From Marinibacterium profundimaris (GTDB lineage: Bacteria; Pseudomonadota; Alphaproteobacteria; Rhodobacterales; Rhodobacteraceae), in NCBI RefSeq assembly GCF_002210095.1, contig NZ_AQQR01000005.1, positions 124,001 through 188,000 on the forward strand: a DNA stretch of 64,000 bases, given 5' to 3'. The notes beneath the pieces are model-generated. The model saw only the letters and a program-made list of their open reading frames with translations, had not been told where the DNA came from and made no database searches. Made by a program: the position numbers and the translations under genes. The first letter of the stretch is position 1. Every line of letters starts with the position of its first letter. Below, piece by piece: positions 47,824-55,817 of this stretch.

Positions 47824-48476
47824 GACGGGGCCCTTTCCAGCAGGTGGTCGACGAGGATGCCGGGGGTCTTGACCGCGTCCGGCGGTATGACACCGACCGG
47901 CACGATCGAGCGCGGCTCGGCGATGACCACATCGGCGGCCAGCGCGATGATCGGGTTGAAGTTGTGCGCGGTCAGCGAATATTCGAGATTGCCGACGTAA
48001 TCGGCCTGGTGACAGCCGACCAGCGCGAAATCCCCGCGCAGGGGCGTCTCAAGCAGGTAGGTCTTGCCGTCGACCTCGATCTGTCTCTTGCCGTCTGCGA
48101 CCGGCGTGCCCAGCCCCGTGGCCGTCAGCACGCCGCCCAGCCCCACGCCGCCAGCACGAATGCGTTCGATCAGCGTGCCCTGGGGGACCAGTTCGACCTC
48201 CAGCTCGCCGGCGATCATCTGCGCCTGCGTCTCGGGGTTCAGCCCGATATGCGAGGCCACGACACGGCGGACCGCGCGGGCCGTGATCAGCTTGCCGATG
48301 CCGCGGCCCGGCATGGCGGTGTCATTGGCGATGATCGTCAGGTCCTTGCGCTCGGCCGCGACCAGCGCGTCGATCAGGCGATGCGGAGACCCCACCGCCA
48401 TGAAGCCGCCGATCAGCAGCGTCGCGCCGTCGGGAATCAGGGCGGCCGCCTCGGCCGGGGAAATGGCCACTTTCAT
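47820..48476 (-). CDS. atoD: 3-oxoacid (acetoacetate) CoA-transferase subunit A
   Basis: A 218-residue alpha subunit with the GGFMAVGSPHRLIDAL and GRGIGKLI regions of AtoD/ScoA and the C-terminal FNPIIALAADVVIAEP. The start at 48476 (MKVAIS) gives the family length; the frame is open further up in non-coding DNA. It is the first gene of the atoDA pair, divergent from the fabI-like operon across 178 bases. Confidence 0.92.
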   Translation of the reverse strand: MKVAISPAEAAALIPDGATLLIGGFMAVGSPHRLIDALVAAERKDLTIIANDTAMPGRGIGKLITARAVRRVVASHIGLNPETQAQMIAGELEVELVPQGTLIERIRAGGVGLGGVLTATGLGTPVADGKRQIEVDGKTYLLETPLRGDFALVGCHQADYVGNLEYSLTAHNFNPIIALAADVVIAEPRSIVPVGVIPPDAVKTPGILVDHLLERAPS

Positions 48477-48625
48477 GGGATTCGCAACCTCCGTCGCAAG
48501 TTTCTGCACCTGCACAATAGACTGGCAGGTCTTTTCTACAAAGCTGCGACAAGCTGCCGGCGACGCCTTGCGGTAAAAGGCCTTCCTTGACCCGTTCCCA
48601 TTAGCGCGGTTGTTACAGAGCTGTG

Positions 48626-48636
48626 CTGCACTGCAG
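48626..48636 (+). promoter_or_regulatory. PhaR-like site CTGC-N3-GCAG
   Basis: CTGCACTGCAG is an exact match to the CTGC-N3-GCAG element reported for the PHB-responsive repressor PhaR in Rhodobacter/Paracoccus. It lies 19 bases before the FabI-like start codon. It may also affect the divergent atoDA pair. Confidence 0.55.
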
Positions 48637-48654
48637 ATAACACAGGAGACGCCC

Positions 48655-49419
48655 ATGTTCTCGCTCGACGGAACCACTGCTCTCGTCATCGGCATCGCCA
48701 ATGCAAACTCCATCGCCTACGGCTGTGCCGCCGCCTTGAAAGCGCAGGGCGCGAAACTGGCGGTCACCTACCTCAACGAAAAGGCCCGGCCCCATGTCGA
48801 ACCCCTGGCCGAGCGGCTGGGGGCCGAGATTTTCCTGCCGCTCGACGTGCGGGATGAGGCGCAGGCCGATGCGCTCTTCGACGAGATCACCGAGACATGG
48901 GGGCGGCTGGACACTCTGCTGCACTCGATCGCCTTTGCCCCGCGAGAGGACCTTCACGGCCGGGTGGTGGATTGTTCGGCCCATGGCTTCGGGCTGGCGA
49001 TGGATATCTCGGTTCATTCCTTCCTGCGGATGATCCGCCGGGCCGAGCCGCTGATGCCGCAGGGCGGGACCTGCATGACCGTGTCCTTCCAGGGCTCGGA
49101 AAAGGTCGTCGAGCATTACAACCTGATGGGCCCGGTCAAGGCCGCGCTGGAGGCCAGCGTCCGCTACGCCGCGGCCGAGCTGGGGCCAAAGGGCATCTCG
49201 GTCCATGCGCTGTCGCCGGGGCCGCTGAAGACGCGGGCCGCCTCGGGTATCGCCGAATTCGACGAGCTGCTTGAGGCCGCCGCTGCCCGCGCGCCCACCC
49301 ATCACCTGGCCACGATCGAGGATGTCGGCGCCTATTGCGCCTTTCTCGCCAGCCGCGAGGCCGCGAACGTGACCGGTGGGGTTCACCTGATCGACGGAGG
49401 ATATGGCATTGTCGCCTGA
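48655..49419 (+). CDS. Enoyl-ACP reductase-like protein (FabI family)
   Basis: A 254-residue short-chain reductase of the FabI type. GIANANSIAYGCA is the FabI cofactor motif, and Tyr155-x6-Lys162 (YNLMGPVK) is the active site. The second FabI tyrosine (Tyr146 of E. coli, in SYLG) is replaced by Phe in SFQG, which departs from housekeeping FabI. An AGGAG site precedes the ATG. It begins an operon with DUF3141, MaoC-Pta and AckA genes, so it may reduce a short enoyl thioester such as crotonyl-CoA rather than serve bulk fatty-acid synthesis (inference). Confidence 0.85.
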   Translation: MFSLDGTTALVIGIANANSIAYGCAAALKAQGAKLAVTYLNEKARPHVEPLAERLGAEIFLPLDVRDEAQADALFDEITETWGRLDTLLHSIAFAPREDLHGRVVDCSAHGFGLAMDISVHSFLRMIRRAEPLMPQGGTCMTVSFQGSEKVVEHYNLMGPVKAALEASVRYAAAELGPKGISVHALSPGPLKTRAASGIAEFDELLEAAAARAPTHHLATIEDVGAYCAFLASREAANVTGGVHLIDGGYGIVA

Positions 49420-51808
49420 ACGTTCCGACACTTTCGACGCCGCAGAGCTGACCGCCGCCCCGATGGAGGCGCTGCAGCGCCGCCTTGAAGCAAGGTCCGA
49501 GCGGCTGGCCCGTTCGGGCGCGCTGATGGATCTGCTGATGCGGACCTCGGCGATGCATTCCGAGGCGATCTCGCGCACCCATGGCAAGCGCAGCAAGGCC
49601 AGTTTCGACCGGATGTCCGAGATCATCGACGGCATGACCCCCGACACGATCCTGGACGCCTGGCGCGCCTATGTGGTGGACGCGGCGCAGCGCGCGGTGC
49701 TGACGATGGATACGCTGCGCGAACGGGGCGATATCTTTCTGGAGCACGAGGCGGCCGGCTGCCCGCCGGTTCTGATCTATGATTACGAGGTCGTGCTTGA
49801 CGGCGCCGACCTGCCGCGGCCCAGCAACTACGTGCTGCTGCGCATCATCCCGCCCGAAGGCGTCGAGGTCCGGCAGGACAAACGCCCTTACATCATCATC
49901 GACCCGCGCGCGGGCCACGGCGGCGGCATCGGCGGCTTCAAGCCCGACAGCCAGGTGGGCGTCGCGCTGAAGGACGGGCACCCGGTTTATTTCGTCAACT
50001 TCAAGCGCGACCCGGAGCCGGGCCAGGTTCTGGCCGACGTGACGCGGTCCGAGGCCGCCTTTGTCCGCAAGGTGATGGAGCTGCATCCCGACAGCCCCAA
50101 GCCCGTGGTCACCGGCAATTGCCAGGGCGGCTGGGCCACGCTGCTTCTGGCGGCGACAAACCGCGATATCGTCGGCCCCATCGTGCTGAACGGTGCGCCG
50201 GTGGCGCCCTGGTCGGGCGAGGTGGGCAAGAACCCGATGCGCTACAACGCGGGCGTCCTGGGCGGCACCTGGATCCCGATGTTCCTGTCGGACCTGGGCG
50301 GCGGCGTCTTCGACGGGGCCAACCTGGTGATGAACTTCGAGATGCTGAACCCCAGCCGGACCATGTTCCGCAAGTACACCGACCTTTACGAGACGGTGGA
50401 CGACGGGCGCGAACGCTTCCTGGAGTTCGAACGCTGGTGGGGCGGCTATTTCCTGATGAACGAGGCCGAGATCCGCTGGATCGTGGAAAACCTCTTTGTC
50501 GGCAACAAGCTCACGCGCAACATGGCCCAGCTGGAGCCGGGCCGCTCCGTCGACGTCAGCAAGGTCGAGGCGCCGATCATCGTCTTTGCCAGCCACGGCG
50601 ACAACATCACCCCGCCGCAGCAGGCGCTGAACTGGATCATCGACAGCTACACCGACGAGCAGGAGATCCAGATCCGGGGCCAGCGCATCGTCTACATGGT
50701 CCATGAAGAGGTCGGGCATCTGGGCATCTTTGTCTCCTCCTCGATCGCGAAGAAGGAACATACCGAGGTCACCTCGACCCTGAAGACGATCGAGGCGCTG
50801 GCACCGGGCCTGTACGAGATGAAGATCGACAAGGTCGAGGGGGAGGGGCAGGACAAGTCCTTCCTCGTCAGCTTCCACGCCCGCACCTTCGACGATATCC
50901 GCGCGGTGGACGACGGGCGCTCGGACGAACGCCCCTTCGCCGCCGTGGCCCGGTTCTCGGAGATCCAGGCCGAGCTTTACGACATCGCGATGCGGCCCTT
51001 CGTGAAATCCATGGTCACGCCGGAAAGCGCCAAGGCGCTGCGTCGCTTCCATCCCATGCGCTTCCAGCGCGAGCTGATGTCGAGCGCGAACCCCTGGATG
51101 CAGATGGCCACCGCCTTCGCCGCGACGGTAAAGGAGCGCCGGCAGAGGGCCGAGCCCGACAACCCCTTCGTGCAGCTGGAAAAGACCTGGTTCGAGCTGG
51201 TCGGCCAGCTGATCGACATGGGCCGCGACGTGCGCGACGCGGGATACGAGGAGACCTTCTTTGCGCTTTGGGGGACGCCCTGGGCGGACCGCTTCGGCGC
51301 ACCGCGCTATGCGGCACGGACGCTGAAGACCCACGAAGAACTGCGCGGCCTGCCGGCGGTCAAGACCGCGCTGCGCCAGATCGCGCGCGGGGGCTTTGTC
51401 GAGGCGGTGATCCGCATGCTGGTCCTGATGGCCGACAGCCGCCACAGCGTGCGCCGGGACCGGCTGGAACGGTCGGCCCGGGTGATGACGCAGGACGAAC
51501 CGTTCAAATCCCTGACGATGGAATGCAAGGCGCAGATGATCCACGAACAGACGCTTGTCGCCACCTTCGAACCCGACCGCGCGCTGGAAACCCTGCCGGA
51601 GCTGCTGATCGAGCCGGAAGAGCGCCGGCTGGCCGTCGACGCCGTGTCCTTCATCGCCGGCCCCCTGGCCGAGATGGCGCCGCATACGGTGACGCTTCTG
51701 GAAAGTTTCCGAAAGACCCTTGGCCTGGAGGGCCAGCCGTCGGATGTTACCGAGGATCCCCTGGCGCACCTGACCGCCGGGGCGCCCCTGGTAACGGCCG
51801 CGGAATGA
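49403..51808 (+). CDS. DUF3141 protein, PhaC-like alpha/beta hydrolase
   Basis: An 801-residue cytoplasmic protein of the DUF3141 family. Its alpha/beta-hydrolase core has a cysteine nucleophile box GNCQGGW (Cys240), as in PHA synthases, an acid Asp400 (ASHGDNITPP) and His439 (EEVGHLGIF), giving a full Cys-Asp-His set. About 120 residues precede the core and about 350 helical residues follow it; the latter are absent from PhaC. It overlaps fabI by 17 bases; the GGAGG site is very close to the ATG at 49403, and a TTG at 49409 is a possible start. The activity is not established; acyl transfer or polymerisation of hydroxyacyl-CoA is the leading idea. Confidence 0.82.
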   Translation: MALSPERSDTFDAAELTAAPMEALQRRLEARSERLARSGALMDLLMRTSAMHSEAISRTHGKRSKASFDRMSEIIDGMTPDTILDAWRAYVVDAAQRAVLTMDTLRERGDIFLEHEAAGCPPVLIYDYEVVLDGADLPRPSNYVLLRIIPPEGVEVRQDKRPYIIIDPRAGHGGGIGGFKPDSQVGVALKDGHPVYFVNFKRDPEPGQVLADVTRSEAAFVRKVMELHPDSPKPVVTGNCQGGWATLLLAATNRDIVGPIVLNGAPVAPWSGEVGKNPMRYNAGVLGGTWIPMFLSDLGGGVFDGANLVMNFEMLNPSRTMFRKYTDLYETVDDGRERFLEFERWWGGYFLMNEAEIRWIVENLFVGNKLTRNMAQLEPGRSVDVSKVEAPIIVFASHGDNITPPQQALNWIIDSYTDEQEIQIRGQRIVYMVHEEVGHLGIFVSSSIAKKEHTEVTSTLKTIEALAPGLYEMKIDKVEGEGQDKSFLVSFHARTFDDIRAVDDGRSDERPFAAVARFSEIQAELYDIAMRPFVKSMVTPESAKALRRFHPMRFQRELMSSANPWMQMATAFAATVKERRQRAEPDNPFVQLEKTWFELVGQLIDMGRDVRDAGYEETFFALWGTPWADRFGAPRYAARTLKTHEELRGLPAVKTALRQIARGGFVEAVIRMLVLMADSRHSVRRDRLERSARVMTQDEPFKSLTMECKAQMIHEQTLVATFEPDRALETLPELLIEPEERRLAVDAVSFIAGPLAEMAPHTVTLLESFRKTLGLEGQPSDVTEDPLAHLTAGAPLVTAAE

Positions 51809-51815
51809 GAGCGGA

Positions 51816-53222
51816 ATGAAACTCGAGAACAAGACCTACGACGAGCTGAGCGTCGGCGACTCCGCCACGCTCAAGCGCATCGCGCGCGAGGATGATTTCC
51901 TGATCTTCGCCAATGCCTCCGGCAACCATAACCCCCTGCACATCGCGGCCTATGACGGTGATGGAGACGGCCAGGCCGAGGCCATCGCGCCCTCGCTCTG
52001 GGTCGGCTCGCTGATCTCGGCGGTGCTGGGCAACGTGCTGCCAGGGCCGGGAACCGTCTACATGGGCCAGAGCTTTGCGTTCCATGGCAAGGTCGAGGCC
52101 GGAGACGAGCTGGAGGTCGCCGTCGAGGTGGCCGAGAAGATGCCCGGCGATTGCGTCCGGCTGGTCACCTCGGTGACGCGGCTGTCGGACGGCGTTAACG
52201 TCGTCACCGGCGAGGCCATCGTGCGGGCGCCCGCGCACAAGCTTGGCTTCGACGCGCTCGACGTGCCGGGGCTGGTGGTCCAGCGCCACCGCCATTTCGA
52301 GAAGCTGCTGGACCGGGTCACGGACCTGCCTGCGCTGGTCACTGCCGTGGTCGCCCCCGAAGAGCCCAATTCGCTGGGAGGCGCCCTGCTGGCGGGCGAG
52401 CGCAAGGTGATCTTGCCCATCCTTGTCGGCGCGGTCGAAAAGATCCGCGCCGCGGCCGAGATCCTGGGCCGCAGCCTCGACGGGATCGAGATCATCGACG
52501 AGCCCGATCACCGGAAGGCGGCGAACCTGGCCGTCGACCTGGTGGCCGATGGCCGGGCGGGGGCGCTGATGAAGGGGCACCTGCATACCGACGACCTGCT
52601 GCACGCGGCACTTCGCAAGGAACGCGGGCTGCGGGCCGGGCGGCGGTTCACCCATGTCTTCGTGATGGACGTGCCGGGGCTGGCGCATCCGTTGCTGGTC
52701 AGCGACGCAGCGGTTAACATCCAGCCGGACCTGAAGACCAAGGTCGACATCGTGCAGAACGCCATCGACGTGGCGATCTCGATCGGCATCGAGGAACCCA
52801 AGGTCGGCGTGCTGTCGGCGGTGGAGACGGTGAACCCCGACATGCCTTCGTCGATCGACGCGGCGCTGTTGTCGAAGATGGCCGAGCGCGGCCAGATCAC
52901 CGGCGGGCTGGTCGACGGGCCACTGGCGATGGACAACGCCATGGACCTCGGCGCGGCCCGGACAAAGGGCATTCGGTCCCCCGTTGCCGGTCGGGCAGAG
53001 GTGCTGATCGTGCCGAATATCGACGCCGGCAACATGCTGGCCAAGCAGCTGGCCGTCGTCTCCCATGCCGAAGGGGCCGGGCTGGTGCTGGGGGCCTCGG
53101 TTCCGATCATCCTGACCTCGCGCGCCGATGACGACATGGCGCGCCTGGCCTCCTGCGCCGTCGCCGCCCTGCATTACGCGCGCACGAAACAGCCCTCGAC
53201 GTTGTCCAAGGCGGCCGAGTGA
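51816..53222 (+). CDS. Bifunctional MaoC enoyl-CoA hydratase / phosphate acyltransferase
   Basis: A 468-residue fusion. Residues 1-150 form a MaoC hot-dog domain; residues about 160-468 form a Pta/Ptb-type phosphate acyltransferase (SDAAVNIQPDLKTK, MPSSIDAALLSKMA, GPLAMDNAMDL). In the hydratase motif SGNHNPLH the catalytic His (His42) is kept, but the Asp of the usual SGDFNPLH is Asn37, so hydratase activity may be changed. The Pta part turns acyl-CoA plus phosphate into acyl phosphate for the AckA encoded next. Gene order and spacing (7 bases after DUF3141) show an operon. Confidence 0.9.
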   Translation: MKLENKTYDELSVGDSATLKRIAREDDFLIFANASGNHNPLHIAAYDGDGDGQAEAIAPSLWVGSLISAVLGNVLPGPGTVYMGQSFAFHGKVEAGDELEVAVEVAEKMPGDCVRLVTSVTRLSDGVNVVTGEAIVRAPAHKLGFDALDVPGLVVQRHRHFEKLLDRVTDLPALVTAVVAPEEPNSLGGALLAGERKVILPILVGAVEKIRAAAEILGRSLDGIEIIDEPDHRKAANLAVDLVADGRAGALMKGHLHTDDLLHAALRKERGLRAGRRFTHVFVMDVPGLAHPLLVSDAAVNIQPDLKTKVDIVQNAIDVAISIGIEEPKVGVLSAVETVNPDMPSSIDAALLSKMAERGQITGGLVDGPLAMDNAMDLGAARTKGIRSPVAGRAEVLIVPNIDAGNMLAKQLAVVSHAEGAGLVLGASVPIILTSRADDDMARLASCAVAALHYARTKQPSTLSKAAE

Positions 53223-53226
53223 CATC

Positions 53227-54399
53227 TTGAATTCCTTCATCCTCACGCTGAACGCCGGCTCATCCTCTCTGAAGACCGCGTTTTACGACACCGCGACGGG
53301 CGGTGCGTCGTTGATGACCGGCCAGGTCGACCGGATCGGCTCGGCGCCGCATCTAAAGGCCACCTGGGCCGATGGCACCCGGGTCGAACGTGACCTGGAC
53401 AATCCCCAGGCTGGCCATGCCGGGGCGATGAAGGCCGTGCTGCGGCTGGTCGAGGAGGGCGCCCCGGAGGCGCGGATCGAGGCGGTCTGCCATCGCATCG
53501 TCCACGGCGGCCCCGACCGGACCGACAGCGTGGTGCTGACCGAGGCCATCATCAAGGAGCTCTCGGCCCTGGCGCCCTATGCCCCGCTGCACCAGCCGCA
53601 CAACCTGTCGGGCGTGCGCGGCGCGATGGAGGCCTTTCCCGACGCGCTGCAGGTCGCCTGTTTCGACACGGCCTTTCACCGGGGCCACCCCTGGGTGAAC
53701 GACACCTTCGCCCTGCCGCGCGAATATTACGACAAGGGCGTACGCCGATACGGCTTCCACGGGCTCAGCTACGATTACATCGCCTCCAGGCTCGCCGCCG
53801 ATTATCCGACCCTTTACGCGGGGCGGGTCGTGGTGGCGCACCTGGGCAACGGCGCCTCGATGTGCGGCCTGCATGGCGGCCGGTCCATCGCCTCGACAAT
53901 GGGGTTCTCGGCCGTCGACGGCCTGCCGATGGGAACGCGCACCGGGCAGCTGGACCCGGGCGTCCTGCTTTACCTGATGACGGAAGAGGGGATGGACGCT
54001 GCGGCGATCACCGACCTGATCTATCGCCGCTCCGGGCTGCTGGGATTGTCGGGCCTGTCCAACGACATGCGCACCCTGGAAGCCTCGGACGACCCGGCGG
54101 CGAGACAGGCGATCGAATATTTCACGTTCCGCATCCGGCGCGAGCTGGGCGGGCTGGCCGCGGCGCTCGGGGGGATCGACGGGCTCGTCTTCACCGGCGG
54201 CATCGGCGAGCATTCGGCCCATGTGCGCGCGGCGGTCTGCGAGGGGATGGGCTGGATCGGCATCGACCTCGATCGTCAGGCCAACCGGACCCATGGCCCG
54301 GATCTCACGGCGCCCGGCGGGCGGGTGAAAGTGCTGACGCTGGCGACGGATGAAGAGGGGGTGCTGGCCCGGGAAGGGCGTCGGCACCTGGCCGCCTGA
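53227..54399 (+). CDS. ackA: Acetate kinase (acyl phosphate to ATP)
   Basis: A 390-residue acetokinase-family enzyme. The N-terminal ILTLNAGSSSLKTAFYD phosphate-binding motif, CHRIVHGG, FHRGHPWVNDTFALP, the GYRYGFHG-like RYGFHGLSYDYI, and GGIGEHSAHVR are all in place. It should make ATP from acetyl (or butyryl/propionyl) phosphate. No ATG fits the homologous N-terminus; a TTG at 53227, four bases after the MaoC-Pta stop, gives the expected start. It ends the PhaR-box operon. Confidence 0.92.
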   Translation: MNSFILTLNAGSSSLKTAFYDTATGGASLMTGQVDRIGSAPHLKATWADGTRVERDLDNPQAGHAGAMKAVLRLVEEGAPEARIEAVCHRIVHGGPDRTDSVVLTEAIIKELSALAPYAPLHQPHNLSGVRGAMEAFPDALQVACFDTAFHRGHPWVNDTFALPREYYDKGVRRYGFHGLSYDYIASRLAADYPTLYAGRVVVAHLGNGASMCGLHGGRSIASTMGFSAVDGLPMGTRTGQLDPGVLLYLMTEEGMDAAAITDLIYRRSGLLGLSGLSNDMRTLEASDDPAARQAIEYFTFRIRRELGGLAAALGGIDGLVFTGGIGEHSAHVRAAVCEGMGWIGIDLDRQANRTHGPDLTAPGGRVKVLTLATDEEGVLAREGRRHLAA

Positions 54400-54814
54400 G
54401 GGAGAAGAAGCGGCCAGGTGCTCGGGGTCCCGGTCCCGGACGGGGCAGAAGGGACCGGGGGGCCTTGCCGACAAGAGCCTGAGACGGCGAGGCCGGATCG
54501 GGACTGCGGGCCCGATCATCCTTTCATGACAGCCGGACTTGGCGCCGGTTCTGTGTCACGGGTTCTCCGTTCGTTGCCCCGGTTGTCCTGCAGCAGGGCC
54601 GGGGAAGGCCTGTGGCCTGTCGGGCTGGGCCCAGCGTGTCCGGACCCGTTGCCGCCAAGGCCGTCCCGGGACGTGCCGTTTCAGGCGCGGCCCGGGGATG
54701 GCCGTAGGTGCGGTGTCTTTGAAGGCGCGCCGCATGAACAGGGCAGACGCGGCGCGCCAGATGATCCCCGGGGTAAACTCCTCCTCCTTATCCTGCCCGG
54801 GGTATCTCTCGGGA
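54400..54814. other. Intergenic region between convergent ackA and glycosyltransferase genes
   Basis: No convincing gene is seen in this 415-base GC-rich stretch. A 9-bp inverted repeat CCCGGTCCC/GGGACCGGG (54429-54437 with 54451-54459) lies 30 bases after the ackA stop and may close the operon transcript, although no T run follows. Open frames through the region are composition-driven and show no family features. Confidence 0.5.
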
Positions 54815-55780
54815 TCAGACCCAGCTGGCCGGCGCACCGCGCGAGACAGAGGGGATCGGCCCGCCCGAGAAGGCTTCGCGCATCATGGCGGCGAAATTCG
54901 CGTGGGTCGTGTGCTGGTCGTCCTGCTGGGTCAGGGCCTCGCGCATCATGGCGATGGCATTTTCCGCTTCGGGGTCCGCCGGGCGGCTGCGCGTCAGGAA
55001 GTGCAGCTGATGCGCGCGGGCGGCGGGTTCGTATTTCTCGAAGAACGGCGGATCGGCGGGGCGCAGGGCGGCGACCATCTGATCCCAGGCGGCCGCGCGT
55101 GCCCCGGCGTTGCGCCGGATCGTGTCCAGGCTGACGCGCTGGCGGGTCAGGACATCGGGCAGGCCCATGATCTCCCATCCGGTGGTCAGCGCCATGCGCA
55201 GCCAACATTCGAAATCGTCGTACCCTTTCAGCATCTCGTCGAAGACCCAGTCGCGCTGATCCTCGCAATAGGGGCGGTACGAGACATCCTCGAGCGCCTC
55301 GCGCCGGGCGACAACTGTCGAGATCACGCCGACCGGGTTGCGCTTGAACAGCAGCGAGGGCGACAGGCTCTGGCCTTTCGGGCGCTGCACCTCGCCCAGC
55401 GGACGGCCGGCCTCGTCCACCAGGGCGGCGGCCGAGAAGCTCACGCCGATGTCCGGGTTCGCGTCCAGGTGGGCGACGTGGCGGGCGAGTTTCTCCGGAT
55501 GCCAGGCGTCGTCGGCGTCACAGAAGCCGATGTAGCGCCCGCGTGCGGCGGCGATGCCGGTGTTCCGCGCGGCCGCCGCGCCCCGGTTGATCTGACGCAC
55601 CACCCGCATGCGCGGATCGGCGCAATAGGCCTCGGCCAGGCGGCGGGTCGCATCGGTGGATCCGTCATCGACGAGGATGACCTCGAAATCCGGGAAGGTC
55701 TGGGCCAGCAGCGAATCCAGTGTTTCCAGCAGGGTCGGCGCGGCGTTGAAGGCGGGAACGATGATCGAGCATTTGGGCAT
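54815..55780 (-). CDS. Glycosyltransferase, family 2 (A)
   Basis: A 321-residue GT-A fold transferase. MPKCSIIVPAFNAAPTLLET, VILVDDGSTD (about 35-43) and the metal-binding FCDADDAW (about 87-94) are standard GT2 motifs. There is no membrane segment, so it is probably a soluble or peripheral enzyme adding a sugar to a glycan or glycolipid. The start was set at MPKC by homology with an AAGG site upstream. It lies 37 bases after a paralogous GT2 gene; no polymerase, flippase or sugar-activation gene is nearby, so the product is unknown. Confidence 0.88.
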   Translation of the reverse strand: MPKCSIIVPAFNAAPTLLETLDSLLAQTFPDFEVILVDDGSTDATRRLAEAYCADPRMRVVRQINRGAAAARNTGIAAARGRYIGFCDADDAWHPEKLARHVAHLDANPDIGVSFSAAALVDEAGRPLGEVQRPKGQSLSPSLLFKRNPVGVISTVVARREALEDVSYRPYCEDQRDWVFDEMLKGYDDFECWLRMALTTGWEIMGLPDVLTRQRVSLDTIRRNAGARAAAWDQMVAALRPADPPFFEKYEPAARAHQLHFLTRSRPADPEAENAIAMMREALTQQDDQHTTHANFAAMMREAFSGGPIPSVSRGAPASWV

Positions 55781-55817
55781 GGAAACGACCTTTCTGTTGA
55801 GCCGGTCAGGCGAAGCT

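Noticed and set aside
49136-51832. An 898-codon minus-strand frame opposite the DUF3141 gene
   Set aside because: It has no recognisable domain and covers a conserved protein whose operon continuity on the plus strand is clear.
46105-54399. Complete PHB synthesis locus
   Set aside because: No canonical phaC, phaA, phaB, phaP or phaR gene is present; only the DUF3141 protein shares the Cys box, so the block is not called a PHB biosynthesis operon.
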